The notes: generated from the sequence alone by a model not told the origin. A DNA stretch of 64,000 bases from Kaistia defluvii (GCF_040548815.1 NZ_JBEPSM010000001.1:186001-250000), one strand, 5' to 3'; shown: positions 36,023-45,298, numbered from the stretch's first letter. A program made the numbers and translations.

Positions 36023-36816
36023 TGGCGAATCGCGAAGCCGCGCGGCTGGCAAGGCGTCTCGCCACCGCCGGAGCCCGGATCATGCGTGACCCGGAAGGAT
36101 ATTTCCTGGTCTCGCCGCTCACGGCACGACGCGGCGCGGTGGACGCGGCTGCCGTCAAGGCTTTGCTGGCCGATGGCGCACTGGACGCCGAAGGGGCGGA
36201 TTATGTGCTGTCGCAGGCGGGACGGGCGATGGTCCGGCGGCTGCTGGCCGGCGGCGATGATTTCGCCGCCCAGCACCAGCCCCGCGAGCGCCGGACGATG
36301 GAGGAGGAGGGCGGTCGCGCCTCCGTGCTCGTCGACCAAAGCGAGAGCCCACTCGCTTGGCTGCGCAGCCGCAAGGGCCGCGACGGCAGGCCGCTGATCG
36401 ATGACGCGGCGTTCCAGGCCGGCGAACGCCTGCGCTCGGATTTCACGCGCGGCCAGTTGATGCCGCGCGTGACCGCCAACTGGTCGGCCGCAGTGGCGAG
36501 CGGACGGCGGGGCGGCGCCGGCGGCATGGCGGAACTGACCGACGCGGCGCTTTCAGCGCGGCTGCGGGTCGAGCGGGCGCTGGTGGCGGCGGGGCCGGAA
36601 TTCTCCGGCCTCCTGGTCGATTTCTGCTGCTTCCTGAAGGGGATCGAGGAAATCGAGCGTGAACGCGACTGGCCCAAGCGCTCCGCAAAGCTGGTGCTCC
36701 AGCTGGCGCTATCGGCGCTCGCGCGCCACTACGGCCTCGCCTCGGGAGCGCGGGGCCGCGCCTCGAGCCCGGTACGCCATTGGGGCGCCGAGGACTTCAA
36801 GCCGAAGGCCGGATGA
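36022..36816 (+). CDS. DUF6456 domain protein
   Basis: This 264-residue soluble protein has a poorly conserved Ala/Arg-rich N-terminal half with a winged-helix-like region and a C-terminal DUF6456 domain (about residues 105-250, starting SPLAWLRSRKGRDG and including DFCCFLKGIEEIERERDWPKR). It is translationally coupled to the DnaA-like gene and ends immediately next to the convergent sufE stop. The pairing suggests both act on DNA together, but no biochemical role is known. Confidence 0.82.
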   Translation: MANREAARLARRLATAGARIMRDPEGYFLVSPLTARRGAVDAAAVKALLADGALDAEGADYVLSQAGRAMVRRLLAGGDDFAAQHQPRERRTMEEEGGRASVLVDQSESPLAWLRSRKGRDGRPLIDDAAFQAGERLRSDFTRGQLMPRVTANWSAAVASGRRGGAGGMAELTDAALSARLRVERALVAAGPEFSGLLVDFCCFLKGIEEIERERDWPKRSAKLVLQLALSALARHYGLASGARGRASSPVRHWGAEDFKPKAG

Positions 36817-37260
36817 TCAGCGGGCGGCGGCTTCGGCGGCTGCTTCGGTCTTGATGCGATTGACCATCGAGCGCAGGCCGTTCGAGCGCTGCGCGGTCAG
36901 ATGCTCGCGCAGGCCGATCTTCTCGAACACGGCCTCGGCGTCGGTCTGCACGATCTCCGCCGCCGGGCGGCCGGAGAAGAGCGCGATCACGATGGCCACG
37001 AGGCCGCTGACGATCAGCGCGTCGCTGTCGCCCTTGAAGTCGAGATGCGGCCCGTCGGCTTCCTGCCGCACTTCCTTCTGCAGCCAGACCTGACTGGCGC
37101 AGCCCTGCACGCGATTGGCTTCGTTGTGCGCTTCGGGCGAAAGCGGCTCGAGCGCGCGGCCGAGCTCGATCAGATAGCGATACCGATCATCCCAATCGTC
37201 GAGAAAGGCGAAGTCGTCCAGGATCTGGTCGATGGGCGAAAGCGTGGTGGTGGTGTTCAT
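36817..37260 (-). CDS. sufE: SufE-family cysteine desulfuration protein
   Basis: The 147-residue protein accepts persulfide sulfur from a cysteine desulfurase for Fe-S cluster assembly. The active Cys lies in NRVQGCASQVWL at about residue 52. Length matches SufE. ATG 37260 gives the family N-terminus (DQILDDFAFLDDWDDRY). No suf operon is adjacent; solitary sufE next to a DUF5330 gene is common in Hyphomicrobiales. Confidence 0.92.
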   Translation of the reverse strand: MNTTTTLSPIDQILDDFAFLDDWDDRYRYLIELGRALEPLSPEAHNEANRVQGCASQVWLQKEVRQEADGPHLDFKGDSDALIVSGLVAIVIALFSGRPAAEIVQTDAEAVFEKIGLREHLTAQRSNGLRSMVNRIKTEAAAEAAAR

Positions 37261-37324
37261 GGCCCCCCGCATATAGCGTTTTGCGGTTCGCTGTGAAACG
37301 GCGGGGCAGCAAAAAGTTGGCGGC

Positions 37325-37687
37325 TCAGGCCTTTCGCGCCTGCTGCGCCGGGGCGCGCCAGTTCGGCTCGACATCGGCCGGCGTCAGCGTGCTGCCGCCC
37401 GGCTGGGCACCCGGCAGCGTCGCGCCGGCGAGCGATCCGTCGATCGTGCTGTAGAGCAGCTGTGCGCCATAGCGCGCCTTGGCGCCGAAGGCGGCCAGCG
37501 CCGCGCCGCCATGGCTGCAGACGTCCGGCTGGCGCTCGCACATGCCGGAGAGATCCGCGACGGCGCCCCGTGCGGCGAGGAGGGCGTCGATCGCATCGAC
37601 GCGCGGCGCCTGGACGCCGTGGCTGGGATCGCCGGGAATCAGCAGGACGACGACCGAAAACCAGAATGCTGCCCGGAGGATAAACAT
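37325..37687 (-). CDS. DUF5330 membrane-anchored or secreted protein
   Basis: This 120-residue protein has an N-terminal hydrophobic segment (residues 3-18) that is either a signal peptide or an anchor. A short periplasmic domain with two Cys (GMCERQPDVCSHG) and a Pro-rich tail follows. The central sequence matches DUF5330. It lies between sufE and a divergent sensor kinase. No function is known. Confidence 0.78.
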   Translation of the reverse strand: MFILRAAFWFSVVVLLIPGDPSHGVQAPRVDAIDALLAARGAVADLSGMCERQPDVCSHGGAALAAFGAKARYGAQLLYSTIDGSLAGATLPGAQPGGSTLTPADVEPNWRAPAQQARKA

Positions 37688-37823
37688 CGATCTGCCCTTC
37701 CGCCTTCTCTTGCGCGCCGCTTCGCCACGGCCATCGCGTGGTGCTGATTGTCATCCTAGGCGGTGCAACTGAAGGCGAGGTGCAGAGAAAACGCTGTATT
37801 TGAAAGAGGTTGGTCAGGATCGG

Positions 37824-37831
37824 TTAACCAT
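37824..37831. promoter_or_regulatory. CtrA-like half-site TTAACCAT upstream of sensor kinase
   Basis: The octamer TTAACCAT is the known alphaproteobacterial CtrA half-site and lies 150 bp before the kinase start. A paired TTAA at the expected 7-bp spacing is absent, so binding is uncertain. Confidence 0.3.
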
Positions 37832-37979
37832 GGAGGGGCTGTCGACCGCCGCCGGCACCGCCCCCTTTAGGGTTCCCTTAAGCGGGGGCTGGCATGATGC
37901 GCTCATTGCCGGATGGTCCTGCGCGGGGCCTCCGCAGCCAGGCCGGAAGGCCGAAACGAGCGTCATTGGTGTGTTGTGT

Positions 37980-39737
37980 ATGACGGTTTCATTCGAGCCC
38001 TTGCGGCGAATCATCGACGGGCTGGTGCACGGCTCGGTCGTTGACGATTCGCTCCTCGCCGCGCGCCACCGCGCCTTCATCGCGGCGCATCTCGCCGTCG
38101 GGCTGGGCGTGCTGATGCTGTTCCCGATCTGGCTGGCCCTTTCCGGCCGGCCGAGCTTCACCTCGGCTGTCGCCTTTGCCTGGCTCGCCGCACCGTTGCC
38201 GATCGCCGGCTTCCTGTCGCGCACCGGCCGCTATGGCGAGGCGCATCTTCTTTCCGCCCTAGCGCTGGCCGGGCTTGTCGTCTGGATCGGGGCACTGACC
38301 GGCGGTCTCGCTTCGCCGGCTCTGGTGCTGCTCGCCATCGTCCCGGCTGAAGCGGCTCTGTCCGGCTCGCGCCGGATCACGCTGGCTTCCATCGGAATGT
38401 CGGCGGCTGCGTTGGCGGGCCTCGCGCTGGTGGCGCTTGCCGGCTGGATGCCCGCGCCGATGGCCGGTCCCGTCTCCTTTGCGCCGATCCTGATCGCCGC
38501 CGCCATCCTCTATGGCGCGGGGCTGGCGCTGCGTATCGAGCTGGTCCAGCGCGTTGCCGAGGGGGCCGCCCGCGACGGCGAGGCGCGCTACCGGATGCTC
38601 GCCGACAACACGATCGATCTCGTTACCCGCCACAGCAGCGTCGGCGCGGTCGAGTTTGCCTCGCCCGCCACCCGCGCCATGCTGGGCTGCGCCTCGAGCG
38701 AGCTGATCGGCCATGGCCTGTTCGACCGTGTTCATGTCGCGGACCGGCCTGCCTATCTGCACGCCCTGTCGGAAACCGACCGCACGGGCGAGCCGCGCGA
38801 CGTTGAATTCCGCCTTCGCCGGGAAGGCGCGGGGGCGGCCAGCTTCATCTGGGTCGAGATGCGCTGCCGACCGGCGCTGGATGCCGCCACCGGCGCGCGC
38901 TCGGTCGTGGCCGTGATGCGCGACGTCACCGCCGGCCGCAGCCAGCAGATGGCTTTCGTCGAGGCGCAATCCTCCGCCGATCACGCCAACCAGTCCAAGG
39001 TCCAGTTCCTGGCCCATATGAGCCACGAACTGCGCACGCCGCTCAACGCGATCATCGGCTTTTCGGAGCTGCTGCAGCGCGAACTGTTCGGCAAGTTCGA
39101 GATGGCGCGGCATCGCGACTACATCCGGCTGATCCATTCCTCCGGCGAGCATCTGCTGCAGGTCGTGAACAGCGTGCTGGACATGTCGAAGATCGAGGCC
39201 GGCAAGTTCGATGTCGTGGCGGCGCCGTTGCCGATCGTGCCGGTGATCGACAGCGCCCTCGACATGATGGCGCAGCAGATCGCCAGCCGCGGCGTCAAGC
39301 TCGTCCGCCGGATCGACCGCGAGCTGCCGGATATCGTCGCCGATCGGCGCGCCTGCCGGCAGATCCTGCTCAATCTCCTTTCCAACGCCGCCAAGTTCAC
39401 CGAGGCGGGCGGAACCGTCACCGTCTCCGCCTTGCTGGAGCATGGCGACCTCGTGATCGAGGTCCGGGATACCGGCATCGGCATCGCCGCACACGATCTG
39501 CCGCGGATCGGCACGCCCTTTGTCCAGGCTGATGCCTGCGCCGAGCGTCGCGGCGAAGGCACCGGCCTCGGCGTCTCGGTCGTCAAGGGGCTGGTGGCGC
39601 TGCAGGGCGGCACCTTTGCGCTGCAGAGCGAAGCCGGGCGGGGCACCGTCGCCACCGTGCGGCTGCCGATCCGTCCGGCCCGCGCCCTGACCGCGCCGTC
39701 CACCGACCTCCAGGAGAGGGAGCGCAGGCGTGCGTGA
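37980..39737 (+). CDS. PAS-domain sensor histidine kinase, DivJ/PleC-like
   Basis: The 585-residue kinase has an N-terminal membrane region with about six helices (residues 35-185), a PAS domain (about 200-320) and a HisKA domain with phospho-acceptor His349 in MSHELRTPLN. The HATPase region has DTGIGI and GEGTGLGVS. FLAHMSHELRTPLNAIIGFS and the following HSSGEHLLQVVNSVLDMSKI place it near the DivJ/PleC/PdhS kinases that signal through DivK. A CtrA-like half-site upstream and the SufE-DUF5330-DUF1491 neighbourhood support this, but identity as DivJ is inferred. Confidence 0.88.
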   Translation: MTVSFEPLRRIIDGLVHGSVVDDSLLAARHRAFIAAHLAVGLGVLMLFPIWLALSGRPSFTSAVAFAWLAAPLPIAGFLSRTGRYGEAHLLSALALAGLVVWIGALTGGLASPALVLLAIVPAEAALSGSRRITLASIGMSAAALAGLALVALAGWMPAPMAGPVSFAPILIAAAILYGAGLALRIELVQRVAEGAARDGEARYRMLADNTIDLVTRHSSVGAVEFASPATRAMLGCASSELIGHGLFDRVHVADRPAYLHALSETDRTGEPRDVEFRLRREGAGAASFIWVEMRCRPALDAATGARSVVAVMRDVTAGRSQQMAFVEAQSSADHANQSKVQFLAHMSHELRTPLNAIIGFSELLQRELFGKFEMARHRDYIRLIHSSGEHLLQVVNSVLDMSKIEAGKFDVVAAPLPIVPVIDSALDMMAQQIASRGVKLVRRIDRELPDIVADRRACRQILLNLLSNAAKFTEAGGTVTVSALLEHGDLVIEVRDTGIGIAAHDLPRIGTPFVQADACAERRGEGTGLGVSVVKGLVALQGGTFALQSEAGRGTVATVRLPIRPARALTAPSTDLQERERRRA

Positions 39738-40557
39738 GCGTGAGGCGCCCGTTCGACGCAAGCGTCCGCCAGCCCGTTCCCGCCCCGTCGTGCAGGAGAA
39801 CGAGAGCCTGCTCGGCCGGCTCGCCGACAAGATCATCGAGAATCCGGGGCGGGCCGGCGGGTTTGCGCTGATCGCCATCGCGGTCACGGCGATCGTCTCC
39901 AACGCCGCCTTCCTGCAGACCAAGCATCATCCCGACCCGTTCTTTGTGACGCGCAGCGTCGCCGAAAGCCCGGTGCTCGAGATCGGCGCCGAGCCTGCGT
40001 CCGTGCCCCTGCCGAAGAGCCGTGCCGCCACCCAGCTGCCGGGGACGCAGCCGCGCGCCGTCCAGACCCAGACCCAGCCGCTGCCGGTGGCGATCTCCGC
40101 ATCGAACAGCCAGGCGCCGGCCGCCAACCTGATCGCCGAGACGCAAAAGGCGCTGGCCGACGTCAAGCTCTATGACGGCGCCGTCGACGGCGTCATGGGC
40201 CCGCAGACCAAGGCGGCCATCTCGGCTTATGAAAAGAAGATCGGCCTGATCCCGACCGGGCAACCGAGCGCGCGCCTGCTGGGGCAGATCCGCAAGGGCG
40301 GGCCGCGCGCGCATCTCGCCGATCCCGTCTCGACCGGCTCGATCGACGATCCGGCCGAGCGCGCCCGCGTCAAGCGCGTGCAGGAAGCGTTGAACGAAAT
40401 CGGCTATGGTCCGATCGAGACCGACGGCCATGGCGGCGGCAAGACGGCAAACGCCATCCGCCGCTTCGAGCTCGACAACGGACTGCCGCTCACCGGCACC
40501 GCCGGCGACGCCGTCATCGCCAAGCTGGTGCTGATCGGCGCCATGAACACGTTTTGA
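39730..40557 (+). CDS. Membrane-anchored protein with two peptidoglycan-binding-like domains
   Basis: The 275-residue protein has a basic cytoplasmic N-terminus, one membrane helix (about residues 43-62), a Pro/Gln/Thr-rich linker and two PG_binding_1-like repeats: LADVKLYDGAVDGVMGPQT (about 140-190) and the later one with IGYGPIETDGHGG. It begins with GTG 8 bp inside the kinase gene, so it is cotranslated with it. It may anchor or sense the cell wall in connection with the kinase. Confidence 0.85.
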   Translation: MREREAPVRRKRPPARSRPVVQENESLLGRLADKIIENPGRAGGFALIAIAVTAIVSNAAFLQTKHHPDPFFVTRSVAESPVLEIGAEPASVPLPKSRAATQLPGTQPRAVQTQTQPLPVAISASNSQAPAANLIAETQKALADVKLYDGAVDGVMGPQTKAAISAYEKKIGLIPTGQPSARLLGQIRKGGPRAHLADPVSTGSIDDPAERARVKRVQEALNEIGYGPIETDGHGGGKTANAIRRFELDNGLPLTGTAGDAVIAKLVLIGAMNTF

Positions 40558-40573
40558 AGGCATCGAGGCAAGC

Positions 40574-40915
40574 ATGCGCGTGACGTCGGGCCTCTGGGTC
40601 GCGGCCTATATCCGCCGCGCCTTCGTCGAGGGGGCGTTCGCCGCCGTCGTCCGGCGCGGCTCGGAAGAGGCGGGCGCCATCTTCGTCGTCGTCGACTGGC
40701 TGGATGGCACGGTGGACCTCTACGGCCCGGCGCCGCAGACGGCGTTCGACGACAGCAAGCCGACGGACCGGCTGTTCTCCCGCATCGGCGAGCGGATCGA
40801 CCGGCTCGCCATGCAGGAGCGGATCGCTTCGGAAACGCGGTTCGATTCCGACATCTGGGTGGTCGAGATCGAGGATCGCCAGGGGCGATCCTTCCTCGAA
40901 ATGGCCACCGGCTAA
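40574..40915 (+). CDS. DUF1491 protein
   Basis: This 113-residue soluble protein matches DUF1491 along its length: it opens RVTSGLWVAAYIRRA and ends in DIWVVEIEDRQGRSFLE. The family is restricted to alphaproteobacteria and has no known function. It starts 16 bp after the peptidoglycan-binding-like gene and ends the kinase operon, convergent with DUF2336. Confidence 0.88.
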   Translation: MRVTSGLWVAAYIRRAFVEGAFAAVVRRGSEEAGAIFVVVDWLDGTVDLYGPAPQTAFDDSKPTDRLFSRIGERIDRLAMQERIASETRFDSDIWVVEIEDRQGRSFLEMATG

Positions 40916-40922
40916 GCCAGCC

Positions 40923-42461
40923 TCAGGCGATCTTTTCTAATCGCACGGCCGCGACCTGCTCCTTCACGGCCGGATGCGCATCCTTGCGGCCGGCATCCGC
41001 ATAATGCGGCTGATGCGCGGGCTCGGCTTCGGGCTCGCCGCGCCATTGGCCGACCACACGGCCCGCAGCCGGCTGCTGCACACTCTGGAACAGTTCGGTC
41101 AGCCGGAAGAAGGCTTCGACCGCCTCGCGGATCACCGGATTGGCGAACAACAGCACCTGCTGCGCCTCGGTATCGGAGAGGCCGATCGCTTTGAGCAGCA
41201 CGATCAGCGCCTCGCCGGAGGGATCATCCAGCAGCGCGGTGATCTGATCGACTTCGAGCCGCAGTCCTTCGGCAAGCGCCGCGATCAGCGACTCGCGCTG
41301 GCGCTGCCGCGCGAGCATCGGCAGCCGCGCTCGGCTGAGCGCCGCGCGGAAGGCGTGGTCGATCTGGATCGGCGACAGTCTCGGCGCCGAGATCGGGGCC
41401 GGGGACTGCGCGTGGATCCATGCCAGCCGTTCGGCCCGGTCGAGGCGCAGGAAGGCCTCGGCGGCGTTGGCCGGCGCTCTCGGCGTCGGTTCGGCCGGCG
41501 CTTCGGCGGCGATAGGGGCAGGCTGCGGCGCAGGCGCCTCCGGCTCGATCGCGACCGGCTCGGCGGCCGCGACGGTGGCTGCCGCCACAATCTCGGCTGC
41601 CGCAGGTTGTGTCTCGACGGCAGGCTCCACGGCTTGCGGCGCCGTGATCTCTGGCTTCGGCGCGACGGCTACGGGGCGAGCCGGCGACGCGAAGGATGGC
41701 TTCAGCTGTGGGGCCGGGGCGGGCGCTTCGGTCGAAAGCGCACTCATCTCAGCGCTCAGGCTGGCGGTCAGGACCCGCGCCGCCGCGAGCGCCGACAGCG
41801 GTTCCTGAAGCTTGGTCTGGGCCGGGTGATTCGCGGGTTCGCTTTCCGGATCGATCGACTTCGGGGTCTCGACCGGCGCTTCCGCTATGGTTTCGGCCGA
41901 CTTGGCCGCCATTTTCGCCAGAGCCGCTTCGAGGGCCTCGAGCGGGTTTGGCAGGCTCGGCGCCGACGGTGCGGGGGTCGCGACGGGCCCCTGCGGCGCT
42001 TCCTGCGCGACGGCCGGAAGCAGGGCGATCGTCTCGGCGTCACCGGTCATCCGCAGCGCGCTGACGATATCGGGCGCGAGGTCGTCGCGCGTCGCGATCA
42101 TCCGGTAATGGGCCGGGCCGGTCGCGGCCATGATCGCCAGCAGGTCGAACGAGTTCAGCCCCGGCGCATGCCGCAGGATCGGCGAGGCGATCTCGGGCAA
42201 GTCCTTGCCCAGGATGCGCAAAATCGATCCGGGCGTATCCGGGTGGCGGGCCAGCCGCTCGGCCACGAAGGCGCGGTCGGCGGAGGAGACCTTGGTGAGG
42301 AAATGCGCTGTCAGTTCCTCGAAGCGGCGGATCCCGGCCTGGTCGTGCGTCTTGTCGAGCACGAACAGTTCTGTCGTTGCGCGGAGCAACGCGGCATCGC
42401 GACTTTGCTGGCTCGACACGGCCATGGCCATGAGACCATCCGAAAAATAGGAGGGATGCAT
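40923..42461 (-). CDS. DUF2336 protein with long Ala/Pro-rich linker
   Basis: The 512-residue protein has an N-terminal helical DUF2336 region (about residues 20-170, repeated LARHPDTPGSILRILG-like segments) and a C-terminal helical region (about 340-480). A 170-residue low-complexity Ala/Pro/Glu/Val linker lies between them. No enzymatic motifs are visible. DUF2336 proteins occur in alphaproteobacteria, and the HEAT-like pattern suggests protein-protein contacts. The start has no clear ribosome-binding site; Met11 is an alternative. Confidence 0.8.
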   Translation of the reverse strand: MHPSYFSDGLMAMAVSSQQSRDAALLRATTELFVLDKTHDQAGIRRFEELTAHFLTKVSSADRAFVAERLARHPDTPGSILRILGKDLPEIASPILRHAPGLNSFDLLAIMAATGPAHYRMIATRDDLAPDIVSALRMTGDAETIALLPAVAQEAPQGPVATPAPSAPSLPNPLEALEAALAKMAAKSAETIAEAPVETPKSIDPESEPANHPAQTKLQEPLSALAAARVLTASLSAEMSALSTEAPAPAPQLKPSFASPARPVAVAPKPEITAPQAVEPAVETQPAAAEIVAAATVAAAEPVAIEPEAPAPQPAPIAAEAPAEPTPRAPANAAEAFLRLDRAERLAWIHAQSPAPISAPRLSPIQIDHAFRAALSRARLPMLARQRQRESLIAALAEGLRLEVDQITALLDDPSGEALIVLLKAIGLSDTEAQQVLLFANPVIREAVEAFFRLTELFQSVQQPAAGRVVGQWRGEPEAEPAHQPHYADAGRKDAHPAVKEQVAAVRLEKIA

Positions 42462-42664
42462 GATGACGCGTTTACCCGAAGAGCAGTCGACGCGATCGCA
42501 AATCCCGTTTGGTAGCCCCGATCGCCAAGCCCAGCCCGATCATGCCGAAAAGTTGTTAGCGATCCGTTAACCTTGCCAGTCGGTAAATGATGCTATTGTT
42601 GACGAGAGCGTCCGCCAGGCAATCGGGGCGTCGATGCAGCCGGACGGACCTCCAAGGAGGTCAC

Positions 42665-42847
42665 ATGGGCACCATCCTGAGCTACTCGGTCGACCGGCGC
42701 AGACGCGCCCGGGCGAACCTGCCGAAGCAGGGACAATGCGAGATCATCATCTTCTCGGGCGTGCGGATCGATCGCTCGCGTCCGGAACGTCCCCCGCCGC
42801 CACAACCGGCGCTGGCGCCGCAACCCAAACCCGGCCGCGGCGGCTAG
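42665..42847 (+). CDS. 60-residue basic, proline-rich small protein
   Basis: This short gene has an ideal AAGGAGG site 5 bases before its ATG, which strongly supports translation. The protein has an Arg cluster (DRRRRARANLPKQG), a hydrophobic strand (EIIIFSGV) and a Pro-rich tail. No family is recognised with confidence. It diverges from DUF2336; the 203-bp gap carries GTTAACC at 42567, resembling part of a CtrA site. Confidence 0.68.
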   Translation: MGTILSYSVDRRRRARANLPKQGQCEIIIFSGVRIDRSRPERPPPPQPALAPQPKPGRGG

Positions 42848-42898
42848 GGCACGAACCCGGATCGCGTCGGCAAGGCGCGGCCCGCAGGGGAGGAACCG

Positions 42899-43492
42899 TC
42901 AGCGCTTCTCGTCGCCGGGATCGACGGCGGGCGGGGCGTCGGCGGAGGGCAGTTCGGCGGAGCAATCGGCGGCGCCGAGCAGCGCTTCCGCGCGGCCGAC
43001 CAGGGTCGGATCGGCGACGAAGCTGCGGATCAGCGCGAAGCCGCGCGTCACCGGCACCTCGATCACGATCGACTGGTCGAGCGCCGCGATCGGATTTTCG
43101 CGCAACTGCGCCATCTGCACCGGCGTCGCGATCACCAGGTCGATGTCGGCGCGTTCGGCCGAGCGGTCGTTCAGGCTGTAGACATTGCTGCCACGCCGGT
43201 TGAACACCGCGATCGACCAGAAATCCTCCGGCATCGCCGCCTTGATGCGGATCGGCCCGTCATCGAGCGAGAAGCGGCAGGCGGCATAGGCCATTTGCGG
43301 GTCGAGGTAGGGCAGCGGCTCCGTGCCCGGCTCCGACATGGGCAGCCGGTGGAAGGCGCCATCCGGCCCGAACCGGCCGAGCGAGGTCCAGGCGTCGCGA
43401 TTGGCGAAATCCGGCAGCAGCAGGATGATGGCGATGTGGATGATGCCGCCGAGCAGCACGCCGCCCAACACGTAGAACAGCGTCCGGATCAT
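42899..43492 (-). CDS. DUF1254-type membrane-anchored protein (short form)
   Basis: The 197-residue protein has one N-terminal membrane helix (residues 5-27) and a periplasmic domain with DFWSIAVFNRRGSNVYSLNDR, the pattern of DUF1254. Two Cys near the ends could pair. It is shorter than the full DUF1254 proteins encoded at 45376-47771. It starts inside the end of the DUF1214-type gene (ATGA overlap), so the two are cotranslated and probably form a complex. Confidence 0.8.
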   Translation of the reverse strand: MIRTLFYVLGGVLLGGIIHIAIILLLPDFANRDAWTSLGRFGPDGAFHRLPMSEPGTEPLPYLDPQMAYAACRFSLDDGPIRIKAAMPEDFWSIAVFNRRGSNVYSLNDRSAERADIDLVIATPVQMAQLRENPIAALDQSIVIEVPVTRGFALIRSFVADPTLVGRAEALLGAADCSAELPSADAPPAVDPGDEKR

Positions 43493-44064
43493 GGGCAGCC
43501 GACCTTCTCGATTGCCGGCATGACCACGGCGCCGATGCGCGACCCGCCGGCCAGCGGCGTATCGTAGAGCCGCAGGATCAGCCGGATCGCGTCGGGCGTC
43601 GTCACCGGCAGCCAGTTGCCCGGCTGGGCCGAGCGCGACACGGCAACCGTGAAGCTGCCATCCTCGTGGCGCAGCACCTCGCGCGAGTGAAACGCCGTCC
43701 GGTTCGCGGGATTGTCCATCAGATGGCCGTCGGCGTCATAGACCGTCAGCGTCCAGAGCCGCGCCGGCGGCGTCTGCCCGGTGACGCGGTAGCTGCATTC
43801 GCCGCGGAGCCTTCCCCCCGCGCTGTCGGCATCGGCCGAGAAGGCGAGCCCTTCGCCGGCGCCGAGCGGGACCTCGCCGGTGCGCGCCAGCATCGCCTCC
43901 GTATAGGGATCGGCGTCCGGGCTGCCCGTATCCGGCCAGGCCGTCCAAGCCCCGCGCGTCACCGCGCCAAAAAGCCTTTCGCGGTCGAGCACGAGGGCCG
44001 CGGATCCGAACCCGACGATCAGGGCGACGGCAATGGCGATCGCGATGTTGATGAGTAGTCGCAA
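43489..44064 (-). CDS. DUF1214-type membrane-anchored protein
   Basis: This 191-residue protein has an N-terminal membrane helix (about residues 3-24) and a DUF1214 jelly-roll domain: RLWTLTVYDADGHLMDNPANR and RSAQPGNWLPVTTPDAIRLI are typical. The start is inferred as TTG at 44064, which places a CGAGG sequence upstream and begins directly before the helix. It is the first gene of a two-gene operon with the DUF1254-type protein. Confidence 0.8.
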   Translation of the reverse strand: MRLLINIAIAIAVALIVGFGSAALVLDRERLFGAVTRGAWTAWPDTGSPDADPYTEAMLARTGEVPLGAGEGLAFSADADSAGGRLRGECSYRVTGQTPPARLWTLTVYDADGHLMDNPANRTAFHSREVLRHEDGSFTVAVSRSAQPGNWLPVTTPDAIRLILRLYDTPLAGGSRIGAVVMPAIEKVGCP

Positions 44065-44238
44065 GAACGGGCCTCGAAGCGGAGCGTGGCGAAGATAGCG
44101 CGGGCCGGCGGCGCGCGATAGCGCGGTTGATGCGCCAGCCCCCGCCTCTTCGCCTGCCAGCGCAAGAAACGGCTTGCCGGCCGTCGGCCGGACGGGCAGA
44201 GCAGGCCGGTGTTTCCACTCTCGGCAGCGAGGATGACG

Positions 44239-45171
44239 ATGGCGATCCGCCAGACGATGACGCGGGGCGACTGGGCGCTGCTGGCGACCCTCTCGGCGCT
44301 CTGGGGCGGCTCGTTCTTCTTCAATTCGGTCGCCGGCCGCGCGCTGCCGCCCTTCACCCTCGTGTCGCTGCGCGTCGGCCTCGGCGCGCTGATTCTCCTC
44401 AGCCTGCTGCGCCTGACGAAGCAGGCGCTGCCCGGCCACTGGCGGGTCTGGCGCGTGCTGTTCGGCATGGGGCTGATCAACAACGTCATGCCGTTCTCGC
44501 TGATCGTCTGGGGCCAGCAACAGGTGCCGAGCGGCCTTGCCGCTGTCCTCAACGCCACCACGCCGTTCTGGACCGCGCTGGTCGTCCATTTCCTCACCCG
44601 TGACGAAAAGCTGACGGCGGCGAAGCTTGCCGGCATCGCCATCGGCGTCGTCGGCGTCGCCGTGCTGATCGGCCCGTCGGTCTTCCTGGATCTTGGTTCG
44701 CACGGGCTCGGCGAATTCGCGATTCTGCTGGCGACCCTCAGCTACGGCTTTTCCGGCGCGCTCGGGCGTCATCTGCCGCGCCTCGGCGTCGCGCCGATGA
44801 CGGCCGCGACGGGGCAGATGATCGCGGCGACGACGATGATGGTGCCGCTGGCGCTCGTCTTCGACCGGCCCTGGAACCTGCCGATGCCCGGCTGGCCGGT
44901 CTGGGGTGCGATCCTCGGCCTCGCGGCGCTGTCAACGGCGCTCGGCTACTGGATCTTCTTCCGCCTGCTCGCCCGCGCCGGCGCGACCAATACCTCGCTG
45001 GTGACGCTGCTGGTCCCGGTCTCGGCGATCCTGCTCGGCACGCTGGTGCTCGGCGAAACCCTGGCGCCCAAGCATTTTGCCGGCATGGCGCTGATTGGCG
45101 TGGGGCTGCTGGCGTTTGATGGACGGGTTTGGAGATGGGTTAGGGGGAGGCGGCCGGTGGAGGTCGCGTGA
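44239..45171 (+). CDS. EamA/DMT-family exporter
   Basis: The 310-residue inner-membrane protein has ten predicted helices arranged as two EamA repeats (about residues 15-140 and 160-290). SALWGGSFFFN near the N-terminus is characteristic. The family exports amino acids or other small metabolites; the substrate cannot be predicted. The ATG at 44239 has GAGG 6 bases upstream and is preferred over ATG 44233. Confidence 0.88.
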   Translation: MAIRQTMTRGDWALLATLSALWGGSFFFNSVAGRALPPFTLVSLRVGLGALILLSLLRLTKQALPGHWRVWRVLFGMGLINNVMPFSLIVWGQQQVPSGLAAVLNATTPFWTALVVHFLTRDEKLTAAKLAGIAIGVVGVAVLIGPSVFLDLGSHGLGEFAILLATLSYGFSGALGRHLPRLGVAPMTAATGQMIAATTMMVPLALVFDRPWNLPMPGWPVWGAILGLAALSTALGYWIFFRLLARAGATNTSLVTLLVPVSAILLGTLVLGETLAPKHFAGMALIGVGLLAFDGRVWRWVRGRRPVEVA

Positions 45172-45298
45172 CAACAAAAGCGGCGCAGCCCTCTATCCCT
45201 GTTCTCCGCCTTCAGCCAAGCACGAGCGCACGAATGCGCCCATTTCTGCCAGGGAACGACAACTGTGTTGATGTCAGTGCAACTGGTTGCGAGTGCGC

